DNA from: Bacteroidales bacterium
Lineage (GTDB): Bacteria > Bacteroidota > Bacteroidia > Bacteroidales > F082
Reading direction: 5' to 3'
DNA: 64,000 nucleotides
NCBI GenBank assembly: GCA_015491905.1
Contig: WGGC01000094.1
Span: 16,311 to 80,310 of the forward strand
Part shown: positions 61,201 through 64,000 of the stretch, piece after piece
Layout of the letters: each line of letters starts with the position of its first letter
Numbering within the stretch: position 1 is the stretch's first letter
Translations under genes and position numbers: made by a program
The notes under the pieces: generated by a model
Databases searched by the model: none
What the model saw: only the letters and a program-made list of their open reading frames with translations
What the model was told of the DNA's origin: nothing

Positions 61201-61551
61201 ATGAATAGTGAATCACTGATACTTTTTTTTATTTTGGGATTGTTATTAGTTGGAGGTGCCATTTTGTTTTCTACTATCGTGGCACCCCGTTCTTTTAATA
61301 AAGAAAAGTTCGAACCGTATGAATGTGGTATTCCAACAACAGGACCTACATGGATTCAATTTCATGTAGGTTATTATTTATTTGCCATTATTTATTTAAT
61401 ATTTGATGTTGAAACTGTTTTCCTGTTTCCATGGGCAACAGTTATGAAATCAATTGGAATGAGGGCTTTTATTGAAATTATTATTTTCTTTTTTATTTTG
61501 GGATTGGGTTTATTATATGCATGGAAGAAAGGAGCTTTGAAATGGGTATAA
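61201..61551 (+). CDS. nuoA: NADH-quinone oxidoreductase subunit A
   Basis: [44 protein letters not shown]. Confidence 0.95.
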   Translation: MNSESLILFFILGLLLVGGAILFSTIVAPRSFNKEKFEPYECGIPTTGPTWIQFHVGYYLFAIIYLIFDVETVFLFPWATVMKSIGMRAFIEIIIFFFILGLGLLYAWKKGALKWV

Positions 61552-62114
61552 AAATTAAATCCATGAAAAAAGAGGATTTTAAGGATAATGAAACTCTTGA
61601 TGCTTTAAATCAATTAGGTAATAATGTTTTTCTGACTACTCTGGATGAGGTTTTGAACTGGGGCAGATCCAATTCAATATGGCCATTGACTTTTGCAACC
61701 AGTTGTTGTGGAATTGAAATGATGGCCGCCGGTGCACCACGATATGATTTTGCTCGATTCGGAATAGAAGTCTATCGTGCTACACCACGACAGGCTGATG
61801 TTATTGTTGTTGCCGGTACAATAGTGAGAAAAATGGTTCCAGTATTAAAGCGGTTATATGATCAAATGGCTGAACCAAAATATGTTATAGCTATGGGTGC
61901 TTGTGCTGTTTCAGGAGGTCCCTTTTATTATAATAGTTATTCCGTTGTCAGAGGTGTTGACCATGTAATTCCTGTAGATGTATATATTCCCGGGTGTCCG
62001 CCACGACCTGAAGCGCTGCTTTATGGTGTTATGCAATTACAGCGTAAAATTAAATCAGAAGGAAACGTTAGTAATAGAAAGAAATTAAATAAAAAGAAAT
62101 TAAAAAATGGATAA
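61542..62114 (+). CDS. nuoB: NADH-quinone oxidoreductase subunit B
   Basis: [36 protein letters not shown]; start set at ATG 61542, overlapping nuoA by 10 nt. Confidence 0.95.
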   Translation: MGIKIKSMKKEDFKDNETLDALNQLGNNVFLTTLDEVLNWGRSNSIWPLTFATSCCGIEMMAAGAPRYDFARFGIEVYRATPRQADVIVVAGTIVRKMVPVLKRLYDQMAEPKYVIAMGACAVSGGPFYYNSYSVVRGVDHVIPVDVYIPGCPPRPEALLYGVMQLQRKIKSEGNVSNRKKLNKKKLKNG

Positions 62115-62571
62115 CAAAACAGATTTAGTTGAAGTGTTATCAAAATTAATTCCTTTGGGAAAAGTTACTATGGGAAATCAATATCCTGAAATTATTGTTG
62201 ATCCTGACAAATTACATGAAACCGCTTTAGCTTTAAAGAATTTAAAAAACACACCTTTTGATTTTTTAATTGATGTTACAGCTGTTGATTTTGTTACACA
62301 TTTTCTTTTGGTTTTTCATTTTGAATCTACCAATACTCATGAGGTTATTGTTTTAAAAACTCAGTTGGAAGATCATGATTCTCCTTTTGTTGATAGTGTT
62401 TCTGACCTATGGCCTACAGCTGAATTTCAGGAAAGAGAAATTTTTGACTTATTTGGTATACGTTTTAATAACCATCCGGATTTAAGAAGGCTGTTTATGG
62501 AAGATGATTATGGATACCCGCTAAGAAAAGATTTTAAAGACGAGATAAATATTATCGAATACCCCAATTAG
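62107..62571 (+). CDS. nuoC: NADH-quinone oxidoreductase subunit C
   Basis: [37 protein letters not shown]. Confidence 0.95.
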   Translation: MDNKTDLVEVLSKLIPLGKVTMGNQYPEIIVDPDKLHETALALKNLKNTPFDFLIDVTAVDFVTHFLLVFHFESTNTHEVIVLKTQLEDHDSPFVDSVSDLWPTAEFQEREIFDLFGIRFNNHPDLRRLFMEDDYGYPLRKDFKDEINIIEYPN

Positions 62572-62573
62572 TT

Positions 62574-63704
62574 ATGAGCGAAGAAATAATTAAAAATATT
62601 ATGGTTGGGGAGCATGAGGACTATCTTATTAATATGGGCCCTCAACATCCATCCACACATGGTGTTCTGCGACTAGAAGTATCATTAAATGGAGAAGATG
62701 TAAAAAAAGTTACTCCACACATTGGCTATATTCACAGAAGTATTGAGAAAATGTGTGAGAAAGATACCTATAAACAGATTATTCATCTTACCGATAGAAT
62801 GGATTATTTATCTGCTCATATGAATAATGAAGCTGTCTCATTGTTAGTTGAGAATGCTCTTCAAATTGAAGTTCCGGAACGTGTTAAATATATTCGCGCC
62901 ATTCTTGATGAACTTTCAAGAATAGCTTCTCATCACTTGTGGTGGAGTGCTTTCGGTATGGATCTGGGCGCATTAACTACTTTTTTTTATGGATTGCGCG
63001 ACAGGGAAAAGATATTGGCCATTTTTGAAGAATCTTTTGGCTCCAGATTATTACATAGTTTTATTACTCCTGGTGGATTAATGCACGATGTGCACTCCAA
63101 CTTTAGAAAAGATACCCTTGAATTTATTAAGTATTTCAGAAAAAAACTTCCTGAATACAAAAGTTTACTTACTGATAACATTATTTTTCACCAAAGAACT
63201 AAGGGTGTTGGCATAATGGATAAAAAAACCTCTATTGCTTATGGTGTTACAGGCCCCTCAGGCAGAGGTTCAGGATTTTCTTGTGATGTTAGGAAAATAG
63301 CTCCTTATGGTGTTTATGATCAGATTGAATTTAATGAAATACTAAAGAATGACGGAGATGTTTTTTCCAGATACCTCGTACGTATGGAAGAAATGGAAGA
63401 GTCTATGAATATTTTAGAACAACTTATTGATAAAATGCCTGATGGAAATGAATATACAGCAAAAATGAAGGCTATTGTAAAGTTACCGGAAGGAGAATAT
63501 TATCAACGTGTAGAAACTGCCAGGGGAGAATTGGGAGTTTATGTTGTTAGTACCGGAGCTAAACATCCATACAGAGTAAGATTTCGTACTCCTAATTTCA
63601 GCAATCTTTTTGTTCTAAATACCTTAGCCAAAGGCGGTAAGATTGCTGACTTAGTTGCGATTAGTGGTTCGCTTGACTTGGTAATCCCTGATATTGACCG
63701 ATAA
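62574..63704 (+). CDS. nuoD: NADH-quinone oxidoreductase subunit D
   Basis: [50 protein letters not shown]-terminus. Confidence 0.96.
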   Translation: MSEEIIKNIMVGEHEDYLINMGPQHPSTHGVLRLEVSLNGEDVKKVTPHIGYIHRSIEKMCEKDTYKQIIHLTDRMDYLSAHMNNEAVSLLVENALQIEVPERVKYIRAILDELSRIASHHLWWSAFGMDLGALTTFFYGLRDREKILAIFEESFGSRLLHSFITPGGLMHDVHSNFRKDTLEFIKYFRKKLPEYKSLLTDNIIFHQRTKGVGIMDKKTSIAYGVTGPSGRGSGFSCDVRKIAPYGVYDQIEFNEILKNDGDVFSRYLVRMEEMEESMNILEQLIDKMPDGNEYTAKMKAIVKLPEGEYYQRVETARGELGVYVVSTGAKHPYRVRFRTPNFSNLFVLNTLAKGGKIADLVAISGSLDLVIPDIDR

Positions 63705-63714
63705 ATTTGAAAAA

Positions 63715-64000
63715 ATGATATTAGATATTTACAGTTTTTCTACGCTTACACATAACATTAATAAAGGCCTTAATGCGGTTATGTCACCTTTATTAGCCAC
63801 TATTGTGGAACTTGTAATTGTGGGTGTACTTTTTTTAATGTTATATGCTGTTTTAGGCTTGTTTTTAGTCTATCTTGAAAGAAAGGTTTGTGCTGTTATG
63901 CAAAACCGTATCGGACCTAACAGAGTTGGAAAGTGGGGCATGTTTCAGACTATTGCAGATTTAATTAAACTGTTAATGAAGGAATTAATTCCTATAAAAA
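63715..64000 (+). CDS. nuoH: NADH-quinone oxidoreductase subunit H, truncated by the window edge and absent from the ORF track
   Basis: [23 protein letters not shown]...[49 protein letters not shown]. Confidence 0.93.
   Translation, partial: MILDIYSFSTLTHNINKGLNAVMSPLLATIVELVIVGVLFLMLYAVLGLFLVYLERKVCAVMQNRIGPNRVGKWGMFQTIADLIKLLMKELIPIK

Overview
AT-rich Bacteroidota chromosomal window, judged from its gene families and from repeated TAnnTTTG -7 promoter boxes. Content is almost entirely core and housekeeping genes: nucleotide-sugar genes; hpt and a tandem adk; purE; murA; grpE-dnaJ; three SurA/PpiC-like genes; guaB; priA; mutS; panB; murB-purB; hutI-ftcD; rpmG-DUF4295-ftsY-rimO; a fused aconitase-family enzyme; pdxH; a sensor kinase/NtrC pair; and the start of a nuoABCDH operon. 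There are two tRNAs (Leu-UAA, Gly-GCC). I see no CRISPR array, prophage, IS transposase, rRNA or defence island. The most unusual signals are: (1) a dispersed, gap-free 47-nt element ending exactly on an ATG, in five copies upstream of unrelated genes and often preceded by AT-rich palindromes; (2) a tandem two-domain adenylate kinase whose second domain has substitutions at catalytic positions; (3) a 225-bp GC-rich intergenic element with 10-bp terminal inverted repeats and duplicated internal modules; (4) an inverted repeat bracketing the -7 box upstream of grpE-dnaJ; (5) several ORF-track 'TTG starts' that are really promoter -7 boxes, plus near-leaderless priA and divIC; (6) a possible small RNA downstream of rimO. 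All family calls come from reading the translations by eye; no database search was run.
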